From Bordetella parapertussis (GTDB lineage Bacteria; Pseudomonadota; Gammaproteobacteria; Burkholderiales; SG8-41), in contig CAMDRT010000003.1 in the NCBI GenBank assembly GCA_945906815.1, positions 18,766-82,765 on the forward strand: DNA of 64,000 bases. Reading direction: 5' to 3'. The notes under the pieces are model-generated. The model did no database searches and had not been told where the DNA came from. It was given only the letters and a program-made list of their open reading frames with translations. Below are positions 35,236 to 44,113 of the stretch, in pieces (position 1 is the stretch's first letter; every line of letters starts with the position of its first letter). The translations under genes were made by a program, and so were the position numbers.

Positions 35236-36510
35236 ATGACCGAACCAATCATTATTTGCCCCAACTGCAAGACCGAGATCAAACTCACGGAATCTCTTGC
35301 CGCGCCGTTGCTGGCGGCGACCAAGCTGGATTTCGACAAGCGCCTCGCGCAGAAAGATGCCGACATCGCCGCGCGTGAATCGACGTTGCGTGAGCGTGAG
35401 GACGCGATAACCAAGGCCAAAGAAGCCATCGATGACCAGGTCGCCGAAAAACTCAAACAGGAACGCACGAAGATCGCTGCCGAAGAAGCGAAAAAAGCCA
35501 AACTGATGTCGGCCCATGACATTGAGCAAAAAATAAATACAATCAATGAGTTAAATGAAGTCCTCAAGCAACGAGACGAAAAACTCGCTGAAGCTCAGAA
35601 GGCGCAGGCGGATCTGATTCGCAAACAGCGCGAACTGGATGATGCCAAGCGCGAAGTCGAACTCACCGTCGAAAAGCGCATACAAGAGGGACTCGCAGCC
35701 ACGCGCGAGCAGGCGCGCAAGGAAGTCGAGGAGCAGCAAAAACTCAAGGTCGCGGAAAAAGAGCAAACCATACTCGCGATGCAAAAGCAGATCGAGGAAC
35801 TCAAGCGCCGCGCCGAACAGGGGTCGCAGCAGTTGCAGGGCGAAGTGCAGGAACTGGAACTTGAATATCTGCTGCGCGCCAAATTCCCATTCGACAACAT
35901 AGAGCCCGTGCCCAAAGGCGAATTTGGCGGCGACGCGGTGCAACGTGTGGTCAGCGCAAGCGGCCAGCCGAGCGGCACGATACTTTGGGAATCGAAACGT
36001 ACAAAAAACTGGAGCGACGGCTGGCTGGTCAAGCTGCGTGAGGATCAGCGCACCGCGAAAGCAGAAATTGCTGTCCTCGTCAGTCAGGTGCTGCCCAAGG
36101 GCGTGGAATCCTTTGATGTTGTTGATGGAGTTTGGGTGACCAGCCCACGCACCGCGATGCCGGTCGCTGTAGTGTTGCGGCAATCACTGATGGAAATCGC
36201 CATGGCGCGGCAGGCATCTGAGGGCCAGCAGACCAAGACCGAGATGGTTTACCAGTATCTGACCGGGCCTCGTTTTCGCCATCGCGTTGAAGCCATCGTC
36301 GAAGCGTTTTCCTCAATGCAGGAAGACCTCGACAAAGAACGTAAAGCCATCATGAGGCAATGGGCCAAGCGTGAAGAGCAAATTGAAAGGGTGATGGGCG
36401 CGACGGTAGGGATGTATGGGGATTTGCAGGGGATTGCGGGGAAGTCGTTGCAGGAGATCGAGGGGTTGGAGCTAAGCGAAAAAAAGGGATTGTTTGTTGC
36501 CGGAAGCTAA
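35236..36510 (+). CDS. DUF2130 protein with coiled coil and nuclease-like core
   Basis: This 424-residue protein starts with a CPNC pair (IIICPNCKTEIKL). A very long Lys/Glu/Gln-rich coiled coil (residues ~20-215) follows, then the DUF2130 globular domain. In that domain Asp233 (GGDAVQRV) and Glu252-Ser-Lys254 (LWESKRTKNW) form a D-x18-ExK pattern like PD-(D/E)XK nucleases, followed by a hydrophobic strand (AEIAVLVSQVL). Nuclease activity is my inference; the family is uncharacterised. The start at 35236 has CGGAG upstream. It lies between a broken and an intact MntA gene. Confidence 0.8.
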   Translation: MTEPIIICPNCKTEIKLTESLAAPLLAATKLDFDKRLAQKDADIAARESTLREREDAITKAKEAIDDQVAEKLKQERTKIAAEEAKKAKLMSAHDIEQKINTINELNEVLKQRDEKLAEAQKAQADLIRKQRELDDAKREVELTVEKRIQEGLAATREQARKEVEEQQKLKVAEKEQTILAMQKQIEELKRRAEQGSQQLQGEVQELELEYLLRAKFPFDNIEPVPKGEFGGDAVQRVVSASGQPSGTILWESKRTKNWSDGWLVKLREDQRTAKAEIAVLVSQVLPKGVESFDVVDGVWVTSPRTAMPVAVVLRQSLMEIAMARQASEGQQTKTEMVYQYLTGPRFRHRVEAIVEAFSSMQEDLDKERKAIMRQWAKREEQIERVMGATVGMYGDLQGIAGKSLQEIEGLELSEKKGLFVAGS

Positions 36511-36567
36511 TGCGAACAGAGTACAACTTCGGTATGAATTCTCGGAAATTTATTTGTGGAGCTAACG

Positions 36568-36861
36568 ATGAACAGATCCGCCGTACTGAAACTGTTGAAT
36601 GAGCACCGCGAGCAGGTGCGCGAGCGCTTCGGTGCGAAGCGCTTGGCCCTGTTCGGTTCGGCGGCACGCGATGAACTGCGGGCGGATAGTGATATTGACG
36701 TGCTAGTGGAATTTGATGGCCCGGCGACGTTTGACGGGTATTTCGACCTGAAGACTTTTCTTGAGCAACTATTGGGGCGACCGGTCGATCTGGTCACTGA
36801 AAAAGGTCTAAAGCCACGCGCACGCCGGCACGTCGAGAAAGATCTAATCCATGTCGCGTAG
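36568..36861 (+). CDS. mntA: MntA-type nucleotidyltransferase antitoxin
   Basis: This 97-residue minimal nucleotidyltransferase has the GSAARDELRADSDID motif (GSx10DxD) and LVEFDGPATFDGYFDL. MntA antitoxins inactivate the HepT RNase by polyadenylylating a Tyr next to its active site. The start at 36568 has GGAG seven bases upstream. It overlaps hepT by 11 bases. Because hepT is frameshifted, this antitoxin may now be an orphan. Confidence 0.87.
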   Translation: MNRSAVLKLLNEHREQVRERFGAKRLALFGSAARDELRADSDIDVLVEFDGPATFDGYFDLKTFLEQLLGRPVDLVTEKGLKPRARRHVEKDLIHVA

Positions 36862-37224
36862 CTGGCGGCTCTATCTGGACGACTTGATCGAAAGCGCGGA
36901 GAAGATCGGGCGTTTCGTGGCGGGTCGCACATTCGCTAGCGTCAGCGCGGACGAGGCGGTCTTCGACGCCATCCTGTTCAATCTCCAGGTGATTGGAGAG
37001 GTGGTCAAAAAGCTTCCCGGCGAAGCGCGGTCCGCGATGCCCGATGCGATTGGTGCCGGGCCTGCCCGCCTGCGCGACCTGATGGCTCATCCATTATTTT
37101 CGCGCTCGACGCGGAAATTATCTGGGAAGTGGTCACGACGCATGTGCCGAGATTGCTGGAGCAGGCGCGCATGTTGCGGGATCAGGTGGATAGAGACGGC
37201 ATCGCTGGGGACAATCCGCCGTGA
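36851..37224 (+). pseudogene. hepT: HepT (DUF86) RNase toxin with a frameshift
   Basis: The N-terminal part (SRSWRLYLDDLIESAEKIGR, FNLQVIGEVVKKLP, LRDLMAHP) is a normal HepT. At about 37094-37104 the frame breaks. The expected C-terminus (FALDAEIIWEVVTTHVPRLL, then EQARMLRDQ) continues in another frame and stops at 37224. Removing one extra C and one extra T there would restore AHHYFALDAE, including the Tyr of the RX4-6HXY motif. The unshifted frame instead runs to 37321 as nonsense. Either the toxin is dead or the assembly has an error here. Confidence 0.8.
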
Positions 37225-37336
37225 ATCGCCACCTCAATGTCATCGCCACCCTGGAGATACTCGATCAGGTATCGCTGAGAACATGACGCTTGCGGGCTTG
37301 GCCAAACAGTACGGCAATTAATTCTATTTTCTCAAT

Positions 37337-38221
37337 ATGACTACCACGAACCGCAACCCAGAACCACCGATCTGCCCCGGCCCCGATCTCAACACCCGCA
37401 AGCCTTCATTCGCCTTGCCCCCTGGCGCCACTGATAGCCACGCCCATGTGTTTGGCGAGCGCGAAAAATACGCTTATGCCGCCGACCGGCTATACACGCC
37501 GGCACCGGTATTTCTGCAAGACTATCTTGCCATGCACGATGCGGTGGGTTTCACGCGCGGCGTGGTGGTGCAGTCGGGCGTGCATGGCACCAACAACAGT
37601 GTGATCGTCGATGCCATCGCGCGCTCACAGGGTCGGCTGCGCGGCATTGCGTTGCTGCGTGAGGACATTGCCGATGCCGAACTCGATGCGCTCGAGCTAG
37701 CGGGGGTGCGCGGCTTTCGCGCGAATCTGGTGGCGAAAGTCGGCGTGCAGTTCGACGCAGCAAAAAAACTTGCCGCGCGTGTGGCGCGTCTGGGCTGGCA
37801 TGCGCAGTTTTTGCTGGATATCGAAAATTTTCCGGATTTTGATCGCGTTGCAGCCGCATTTCCAAGTGTGATGATGATTGATCACATGGGCCGGCCGGAT
37901 GTTGCGCAGGGCGTAAACGCGCCGGGCTTTCAGGCACTGATACGCGCACTTAAGAGCGGGCGCGTGTGGACGAAACTGTCCGCGCCGTACCGTACTTCCC
38001 GCGCGCCGATACCCTATGACGATTTAACGCCGTTCGCGCGTGCGCTGGTGGCCGCGGCGCCCGAACAACTGGTGTTCGGCACCGACTGGCCGCACGTGAT
38101 GATGGAAAGCGCCATGCCCAATACCGGCGCGCTGGTGGAACAGCTTGCGGTGTGGGTGCCAGATTCTGCTACGCGAACAAAAATCCTGGTGGACAATCCC
38201 GCCCGCTTATATCGTTTTTGA
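37337..38221 (+). CDS. Amidohydrolase-2 family protein (PDC-like metal-dependent hydrolase)
   Basis: This 294-residue TIM-barrel hydrolase of the amidohydrolase_2 family has metal-binding GATDSHAHVFG near residue 35, VMMIDHMGRPD and VFGTDWPHVMM. Relatives hydrolyse or decarboxylate lactone and dicarboxylic acid intermediates such as 2-pyrone-4,6-dicarboxylate. There is no signal peptide. It is convergent with the SDR gene and stands alone, so its substrate is unknown. Confidence 0.87.
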   Translation: MTTTNRNPEPPICPGPDLNTRKPSFALPPGATDSHAHVFGEREKYAYAADRLYTPAPVFLQDYLAMHDAVGFTRGVVVQSGVHGTNNSVIVDAIARSQGRLRGIALLREDIADAELDALELAGVRGFRANLVAKVGVQFDAAKKLAARVARLGWHAQFLLDIENFPDFDRVAAAFPSVMMIDHMGRPDVAQGVNAPGFQALIRALKSGRVWTKLSAPYRTSRAPIPYDDLTPFARALVAAAPEQLVFGTDWPHVMMESAMPNTGALVEQLAVWVPDSATRTKILVDNPARLYRF

Positions 38222-38254
38222 GAGTCGGTTTGGGGCGGGCTGCACTGCGGGAAA

Positions 38255-38959
38255 TCAACTCAGCGCGGTCACCGGCAGCGCAGCGCCATGCACGGCGCGT
38301 GCGGCATCCGAGGCGAGGAACACGATCACGTTCGCCAAATCCGCCGGCGCGACCCACTTCGCCGGATTGGCCTTGGGCATTGCCGCGCGGTTTTCGGGGG
38401 TGTCGATAATGGTCGGCAGCACGCAGTTGACGTTGATGTTCTGCTCACGCAGTTCCGCGGCCATCGCCTCGGTCATGCGGATCACTGTGCTTTTTGACGC
38501 GGTGTATGCGCCCATCTGCGCCACGCCCTTTTGCGCGGCGAAAGCCCCGACGTTGACGATCTTGCCACCCCCTGCAGCTACCATGTGCGGCACCACCGCG
38601 CGCACCGTGTGTAGCAGCGTGCGGGTGTTGATGTCGAACAGGAAGTTCCAGTTCTCGTCCGAAGTCTCATGCACCGTTTCGCCCATGCGGAATCCGCCGG
38701 CGATGTTGCACAGCACGTCGATGCGTCCGTAGCGCGTGAGTGCGGCTTGCGCAACACCTGTCGCCCCCGCCATCTCGAGTAGATTCGCGGGCGCGAACGA
38801 GCGGTGTTCGTCCTCCGCTCCAAAGGCCGCCTGCAGACTCTCGCGTTTTAAATCCACCAGCACCAGGTTTGCGCCTAGATCGGCAAACGCCTTGGCCACG
38901 GCCTGGCCCAGATTGCCGGCCGCGCCGGTGACGATGACAGTACGAGTGCCGAAGCTCAT
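38255..38959 (-). CDS. Short-chain dehydrogenase/reductase
   Basis: This is a 234-residue classical SDR with VIVTGAAGNLGQAVAKAF (cofactor motif), CNIAGGFRMG and the catalytic pair in GAYTASKSTV (YxxxK). An Asp in VLVDLKRE after the second strand favours NAD(H). The start is placed at 38959, where MSFGTRTV begins a normal SDR fold; the upstream extension to 39004 is not SDR-like. Substrate unknown. Confidence 0.88.
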   Translation of the reverse strand: MSFGTRTVIVTGAAGNLGQAVAKAFADLGANLVLVDLKRESLQAAFGAEDEHRSFAPANLLEMAGATGVAQAALTRYGRIDVLCNIAGGFRMGETVHETSDENWNFLFDINTRTLLHTVRAVVPHMVAAGGGKIVNVGAFAAQKGVAQMGAYTASKSTVIRMTEAMAAELREQNINVNCVLPTIIDTPENRAAMPKANPAKWVAPADLANVIVFLASDAARAVHGAALPVTALS

Positions 38960-39017
38960 GTTCCTTCTCCCGAATACGCTGTGGACAGGGTGTGCAGACT
39001 GCATTCTGCCACGCCGC

Positions 39018-39833
39018 TCAGCGTTGGCAGGTCGCGCAATAGAATGTCGAGCGCTGCCCCTGCTGCAAGCGCTTAATCACTGTGCCACACAGGTGACAGG
39101 GTTGCCCCTCGCGGTTATATACCGCGAAATGACTCTGAAAATTACCCGCCATACCGTCGCTGCCGACATAATCGCGTATGCTGCTGCCGCCCGCGGTGAT
39201 GGCTGCGCTCAGGGTCTCCCGCACCGCACTGGCCAATGCGTCACAGCGCGCGCGGGTGAGCCGCCTCGCGGCGATGCGCGGGCTTACGCCGGCGCGGAAC
39301 AGCGCTTCGCTGGCGTAGATATTGCCCACGCCTACCACCACGTGACTGTCCATGATGACGAGCTTGATCGCGGCGCTGCGCTTGCGTGTGGCGTTGTAGA
39401 GCGCCGTGCCGTTGAATGCGTCGGACAACGGCTCGGGTCCCAGCGCCGCGAACAGCGGGTGTTTCGAGACGTCGCCGCTATGCCATAGCACCAGGCCGAA
39501 GCGCCGCGGGTCGCGCAGGCGTACTGTCTTGCCGTGGGCCAGCAGCAGATCGAAGTGGTCGTGTTTTTCCGGCGGCGTGTCACGAGCTACCAGCCACAAG
39601 CGCCCCGACATGCCCAGATGCACAATCAATGTGCCTATACCGCAATCGACCAGCAAATATTTGGCGCGCCGTGTCAGCGCGTGTATGGTCAGGCCCGCCA
39701 CGCAGAGGGGCAAGGCATGCGAAATGGGCTGTCGCATGCGCCGCTCGCGCACCACAGCGTGTGTGATGCGCACGCCCACCATTGCCGCGAGCAGGCCGCG
39801 GCGCGTGGTTTCGACTTCGGGGAGTTCGGGCAT
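39018..39833 (-). CDS. mutM: Formamidopyrimidine-DNA glycosylase
   Basis: This 271-residue base-excision enzyme for 8-oxoguanine has the catalytic N-terminus MPELPEVETTRRGL (Pro2, Glu3) and Lys in RRAKYLLVD. GVGNIYASEALFRAGVSP is the helix-two-turn-helix, and a C-terminal zinc finger is formed by CHLCG and CATCQ. All hallmark residues are present. Confidence 0.97.
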   Translation of the reverse strand: MPELPEVETTRRGLLAAMVGVRITHAVVRERRMRQPISHALPLCVAGLTIHALTRRAKYLLVDCGIGTLIVHLGMSGRLWLVARDTPPEKHDHFDLLLAHGKTVRLRDPRRFGLVLWHSGDVSKHPLFAALGPEPLSDAFNGTALYNATRKRSAAIKLVIMDSHVVVGVGNIYASEALFRAGVSPRIAARRLTRARCDALASAVRETLSAAITAGGSSIRDYVGSDGMAGNFQSHFAVYNREGQPCHLCGTVIKRLQQGQRSTFYCATCQR

Positions 39834-39840
39834 TGGGGTG

Positions 39841-39987
39841 CTGTTGGGCGTGAAGGGTGAAGGGGTGAAGGGGTGAACGAGTGAACGGGTGAACGGGTGA
39901 ATGGGTGAAGCTCTCCCTTTTCCTTACCCTTGCAAGGGACAGGGGAACAACGAGGGGTTACTCGTTCACCCGTTCACTTTTCACCCC
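39841..39987. repeat. Octamer array (GGGGTGAA / CGGGTGAA) with inverted partner
   Basis: From about 39856 to 39909 the + strand is an 8-nt periodic array: GGGGTGAA twice, CGAGTGAA, CGGGTGAA twice, TGGGTGAA. After about 50 bases the complement appears (ACTCGTTCACCCGTTCACTT near 39960-39979). The whole block lies between mutM and the DUF4340 gene and can fold into an imperfect hairpin. No gene is present. Confidence 0.75.
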
Positions 39988-40821
39988 TCACCGTCCTGTA
40001 GGCGGCGACATCATTTTTTTACCTATATCACCAACGAACACGAACTGCAGACCGAGGTCGGTGCGACGTACGATGAGTTCGGGTTCGGTTTGTACTAGGC
40101 CGAGCGTAATCCTGGTGCCCGCTTTGAGCGTGATGTGAATGTCACTGGCGGGTTTGCGCGCATCACTCACTTCAGTGCGCAGCGCGCTGCCTGCGCGCCA
40201 CTGCGCGACCCAGCGGTTGTAATCGTCTTGCGAGAGGTCGCCAGCGGGCGGGGTGGTGCTCCATTTTTTTTCGTCGGTGGCGAGAGTGAACGCGCCAAAC
40301 TCAAAGCGCAGCGGCACGTCATTGGGTGCCAGCACGCTGCGCCGCAACAGCGCCTGCGCATGTGCCGGCACGGCAGCGGCGTAGCGCAATGGCAGCGGGA
40401 AAATCTGATTTTGCGTGAGCATGTATTGTTCGCGCGTGACGGTGTTGATGGCACCGAACGCAAAGCGTTGATCGTTGATGAGGAGTTCTGTTGCGGGAGT
40501 GTCGAGCTCGAACTTCGTAGCTGCCGACGCCGGGTACCGCAGCGCGCTTTTGGCTTCGAGCACCGCCAGCAGCCGCAGCACCTGAAATTCGTCCGCCGGC
40601 GCCTGGATCGGCTCGGTCATGAACCACGCAGCATCGCGCTTTTCCAGCGCCGCCAGCGTCCGGCCTTTGTGTTGCACACGCAGCGTGCGTGCGTCAGCGG
40701 GCTTGAGTGTTGAGACCGCGTGCGCAGGGCCTTGCGGCTGAGGCGGCTTTAGCCACACCCACAAGCCCAGCGCGATGACGCAGGCAGCCAGTGCGCCGAG
40801 GGTAAGCCAGCGTTTGCGCAC
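39988..40821 (-). CDS. DUF4340 domain protein of a Gld-like ABC cluster
   Basis: This 277-residue protein has one N-terminal membrane anchor (WLTLGALAACVIALGLWVWL) and a periplasmic DUF4340 region (ARTLRVQHKGRTLAALEKRD, AWFMTEPIQAPADEFQVLRL). The start is taken as GTG at 40821, which overlaps the stop of the upstream gene (TAGTG). It is the last of four coupled genes (ATPase, permease, GldG-like, DUF4340). It probably forms the outer or periplasmic part of that complex, whose substrate is unknown outside gliding bacteria. Confidence 0.82.
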   Translation of the reverse strand: MRKRWLTLGALAACVIALGLWVWLKPPQPQGPAHAVSTLKPADARTLRVQHKGRTLAALEKRDAAWFMTEPIQAPADEFQVLRLLAVLEAKSALRYPASAATKFELDTPATELLINDQRFAFGAINTVTREQYMLTQNQIFPLPLRYAAAVPAHAQALLRRSVLAPNDVPLRFEFGAFTLATDEKKWSTTPPAGDLSQDDYNRWVAQWRAGSALRTEVSDARKPASDIHITLKAGTRITLGLVQTEPELIVRRTDLGLQFVFVGDIGKKMMSPPTGR

Positions 40822-42194
40822 TACAACGCCTTGCGCCGCCGCCACCACACCACTATGCCGCTAATCGCGAACACCAGTGGCAGCAGCAACAGGAAGGTAA
40901 ACGCTAACAGATACAACAAGGTCTGATCGATGTTGATCTGCACATCGGCTGCCGGCCGCGGCGGGATCGCGATCAGCTTGTCGTCGCCGCTGAGCCAGTT
41001 GAGCATCGCCACACCCAATTGCAGATTGCCGCCGTTGCCCAAAAACGAATTTGACAAAAACGCGCCATTGCCCACCACCACCACGCGCTGCTGACGCTCA
41101 CCTGCCATAGCACCCGCAGTGCGTTCAAACGCGGTGGCAATATTAATCGGCCCCTGAAAATCACGATCCTTGTCAAATACGGTCTTGTCGTCGAGCTTGC
41201 CGGTTTCGACCCATCCGCGTTGTGCGACCTCGATCAGCGGCGTCATGCGCCAACCCTCGCGCTCGTCCGCGCCGATCTGGCGGCTGCCGGGAAACAGCGT
41301 GTTCAGGCGAAACGCGCCGGTGATGGCATGGCGTGCGTAGTTTGAACCGACGGCGAGCGTGGGCGGGCCGCTGCGCGGCTTTAACGACGGATCAACCACC
41401 GTGCCGGGGGTTAACACCAGGCCTAGAAACTCCGCCACCGGCTCCAGGCCGCGCAAGGGTTCGGGATCCACCAACCACAGCAGATTGCCACCGCTTTCGA
41501 GGTGCGCGCGCAGCTTCGCGATTTCACTCTCCTGCAAATTCGCTTGCGGGCTGGCGATGATCAAGGCGGCAGCGTTACGCGGTACATCCTGCGCGATCGA
41601 TAGATTCAAACGGGACAGTGTGTAGCCCTTCAACTGCAACTGGCGGCCGAATTCGCCGAGATCGTGATTGGCGACGCCATCGAGTTTGCGCTCACCGTGG
41701 CCATCGAGCCAGTACACCACGGTGTTGCTGGTGCGCGTGAGACGTAGCAGCGCGTTGACGAAGTTATGCTCGTTGAATTCACCCAGTGGCAGATGCTCGG
41801 TGCGGCGCTGGTGTTCAATTACCAGTTCGTTGGGCGAACGCAGTCCCGCCGCGTTGGCGCGCTTGGGGTCGTCGCGCGGATCGACCAAGGTCAGCGAGAG
41901 ATCGGGTTTGATGCGTTGCCACGGGCGCAATTTTTCCTGCACCAGTTTGTGGACATCGTTGCCGCTGCCGTCTTTTGCCATGGCGTAGGCGGTGACTGTC
42001 ACCGGGCCGTCGAATTGCCGCAGCGCCTCCTGCGTGCCTTGCGCCAGCGTGTTGCGCGCGTTGGCGGTGACATCCCGCTCGACGCGATACTCGCGCGCCA
42101 ACCACGCCAGCAGCATCACCAGCGCGAGCAACAGCAGCGTGTAGATCCAGCCTTGCGCGAGCAACTGCGCGCGGACTTTGCGGGTGATGTTCAT
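40821..42194 (-). CDS. GldG-like ABC transporter auxiliary protein
   Basis: This 457-residue protein has an N-terminal membrane helix (LLALVMLLAWLAREYRV) and a large periplasmic GldG/IFT52-like domain with TNTVVYWLDGHGER and SGGNLLWLVDPEP. A C-terminal helix is followed by a basic tail (FTFLLLLPLVFAISG, then WWRRRKAL). In Bacteroidetes GldG works with GldA and GldF in gliding. In proteobacteria the same gene set occurs without gliding and its role is open. It lies 10 bases after the permease gene. Confidence 0.85.
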   Translation of the reverse strand: MNITRKVRAQLLAQGWIYTLLLLALVMLLAWLAREYRVERDVTANARNTLAQGTQEALRQFDGPVTVTAYAMAKDGSGNDVHKLVQEKLRPWQRIKPDLSLTLVDPRDDPKRANAAGLRSPNELVIEHQRRTEHLPLGEFNEHNFVNALLRLTRTSNTVVYWLDGHGERKLDGVANHDLGEFGRQLQLKGYTLSRLNLSIAQDVPRNAAALIIASPQANLQESEIAKLRAHLESGGNLLWLVDPEPLRGLEPVAEFLGLVLTPGTVVDPSLKPRSGPPTLAVGSNYARHAITGAFRLNTLFPGSRQIGADEREGWRMTPLIEVAQRGWVETGKLDDKTVFDKDRDFQGPINIATAFERTAGAMAGERQQRVVVVGNGAFLSNSFLGNGGNLQLGVAMLNWLSGDDKLIAIPPRPAADVQINIDQTLLYLLAFTFLLLLPLVFAISGIVVWWRRRKAL

Positions 42195-42204
42195 GGCCGC
42201 ACCA

Positions 42205-42975
42205 TCAGCCGCGCAGCCGTCGCGCTTCCAGCTGGCGCACGGTGAGCGCGAGAAACAGTGCCGCCAGCAACAGCAGGCAAATGATGGCGTAACTGTCGAT
42301 CAAGCCGCGCCCCAGTGGTTCGAAATTTTTTACCGGCGAGAATACCTGTGCGAACGCTGCCAGCACCCCGAGGCCGCGCGCGTGCAGGTTGTCGGCCACG
42401 TGCTCGCCCATGAACACCATCGCCAGCAGTGCGCCGAACGCCCCCAGTGCCGCCACCAGGGGCTGCGTGGTAAGACTCGACACATACAAACTCACGGCCG
42501 AAAACGCCGCGGCGGTGAGTGCGAGGCCGAGCACGATGCTGCCGATCAAGCGGTAGTCGAGTGTTGTGGCGACACTGAGAGACAACGGCATAATTGCCAC
42601 TAAACCAAAAATAATCAATAACATACAGAATAACGCTAAAAACTTTCCCAGCACGATATCGAGCATCGAAATGGGCGCCGAGGTGAGCAGCACCATGGTT
42701 TGATTGCGGCGTTCTTCGGCGATCAAGCGCATTGCCAGCAGCGGCACGGCAAACAACAGGATCGCTGCGGTGATGGAAAACGTCGGTGCTGCGACCAATT
42801 CGGTGAAGCCGGGTGGGCTGGGCAATTGCAGCAACTGCGGCTGTATCTGCAAAAAATCATCGAAGCGTTTGAGAAAGCCGTAACCGACGATGACCTGCAC
42901 CAACGTCAGCACCACCCACGCGATGGGCGAAATAAACAGCGACTTCAGATCTTTGCCGGCGATGGTCAAGATCAT
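42205..42975 (-). CDS. ABC-2 type permease (GldF-like)
   Basis: This 256-residue protein has six predicted membrane helices and the ABC2-family N-terminus (GKDLKSLFISPIAWVVLTL). IAEERRNQTMVLLTSAPIS is the typical coupling segment before the third helix. It is the membrane subunit for the ATPase encoded immediately upstream; the two genes overlap by 4 bases (ATGA). Confidence 0.88.
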   Translation of the reverse strand: MILTIAGKDLKSLFISPIAWVVLTLVQVIVGYGFLKRFDDFLQIQPQLLQLPSPPGFTELVAAPTFSITAAILLFAVPLLAMRLIAEERRNQTMVLLTSAPISMLDIVLGKFLALFCMLLIIFGLVAIMPLSLSVATTLDYRLIGSIVLGLALTAAAFSAVSLYVSSLTTQPLVAALGAFGALLAMVFMGEHVADNLHARGLGVLAAFAQVFSPVKNFEPLGRGLIDSYAIICLLLLAALFLALTVRQLEARRLRG

Positions 42976-43964
42976 GGCCGCGTCGCCCGTTGCGTGTTCG
43001 TCAATTCGTCACGGCGCGTGAGATTGACAAACACATCTTCCAGATTCGTTTGCGCCGGGCCGATCTGGCGCAGTCCCCACTGACGCTCCGCAGCCAGCGC
43101 CACGATGCGCGCGGTGGGGTCTGCCGCCGCCGCGACGTGCACGCGAATGAGGTTTTCAGCGGCAGGTCCCGCTGGCTCAACACGCTCGACGCCGGGGATG
43201 GCGAGCCATTCTTCCAGTGCGGGCGGTTGCTGCAACGCTACCAGCAGGGTGCGCCCGCTATGCAACTGTTGCAGCGCGCCGATGGTATCTGCATATACCA
43301 TTTTCCCGTGGTGCATGATTTGCACGCGGTCGCAGAGGGCTTCGACTTCGGACAGGATATGCGTGGACAGAAGCACGCTGTGCGCGCTGCCGAGTTCGCG
43401 TATCAAAGCGCGGATATCGCGGATCTGATTGGGGTCGAGACCCACAGTCGGTTCATCGAGAATAATCACCTCGGGTTCATGCACAATGGCTTGTGCGATG
43501 CCCACACGCTGCTGGTAGCCCTTAGACAGCGTGCCGATCAGTTTGCGACCGACGTCCCCAAGACCGCAGCGTTCGCGCGCGCGATTGACCGCCGCAGTGC
43601 GGCGTGCCCTGGGCACGCGATGCAGGCGTGCCGCGAACTCGAGATATTCGACGACGTTAAGGTCGCGGTAGAGCGGCGGTATTTCGGGCAGGTAACCGAG
43701 GTGCGCCTTGGCCGCTACCGGCGCTTCGAGCATATCCACGCCGCAGATACTGACCGACCCGGTGGTGGGCGCCAGATTGCCGGTCAACATCTGCAGGGTG
43801 GTGGTTTTGCCCGCGCCGTTGGGACCCAGAAAGCCGAGCACTTCGCCCTGCCGCAAGTGCAAAGCTACGCCATCCACGGCTGCATGTGCGCCGAAGCGGC
43901 GGGACAAACCGCTGGCGCGAATGGTTATCGCCGCCGCGATCGCAGAGGGCGCTGAAGATGACAT
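42972..43964 (-). CDS. ABC transporter ATP-binding protein (GldA-like)
   Basis: This 330-residue ABC ATPase has GPNGAGKTTTLQML (Walker A), LSKGYQQRVGIAQAIV (signature) and VIILDEPTVGLDPNQI (Walker B). A C-terminal domain of about 100 residues with VERVEPAGPAAENLIRVHV is typical of ABC-2 exporters. It is the first gene of the four-gene operon and divergent from the TPR gene. The 149 bases between them hold AT-rich DNA but no promoter I would call. Confidence 0.9.
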   Translation of the reverse strand: MSSSAPSAIAAAITIRASGLSRRFGAHAAVDGVALHLRQGEVLGFLGPNGAGKTTTLQMLTGNLAPTTGSVSICGVDMLEAPVAAKAHLGYLPEIPPLYRDLNVVEYLEFAARLHRVPRARRTAAVNRARERCGLGDVGRKLIGTLSKGYQQRVGIAQAIVHEPEVIILDEPTVGLDPNQIRDIRALIRELGSAHSVLLSTHILSEVEALCDRVQIMHHGKMVYADTIGALQQLHSGRTLLVALQQPPALEEWLAIPGVERVEPAGPAAENLIRVHVAAAADPTARIVALAAERQWGLRQIGPAQTNLEDVFVNLTRRDELTNTQRATRP

Positions 43965-44113
43965 CGATAAGTGTGGCTTAACAAGCGTCGCTTGTGGAGA
44001 GTGCGGAATATACCTAAACTGTGAAACTTAATGAAGCGCTGTGGCTCAAAACGCTTGAATAATCATTTGCTTATTTCATTTTTATAGCTGTTGTCGCGAA
44101 ACCTCTCCTGCTC

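Noticed and set aside
37221..37321. Short frames (HLNVIATLEILDQVSLRT and MTLAGLAKQYGN) after hepT
   Set aside because: Too short, no ribosome-binding site or family match; probably leftover DNA of the accessory patch.
39841..39987. Possible CRISPR array from regularly spaced GGGTGAA units
   Set aside because: Units are contiguous 8-mers with no spacers and an inverted partner; no cas genes nearby.
42990..43955. Plus-strand frame opposite the GldA-like ATPase
   Set aside because: Antisense shadow; all ABC motifs are on the minus strand.
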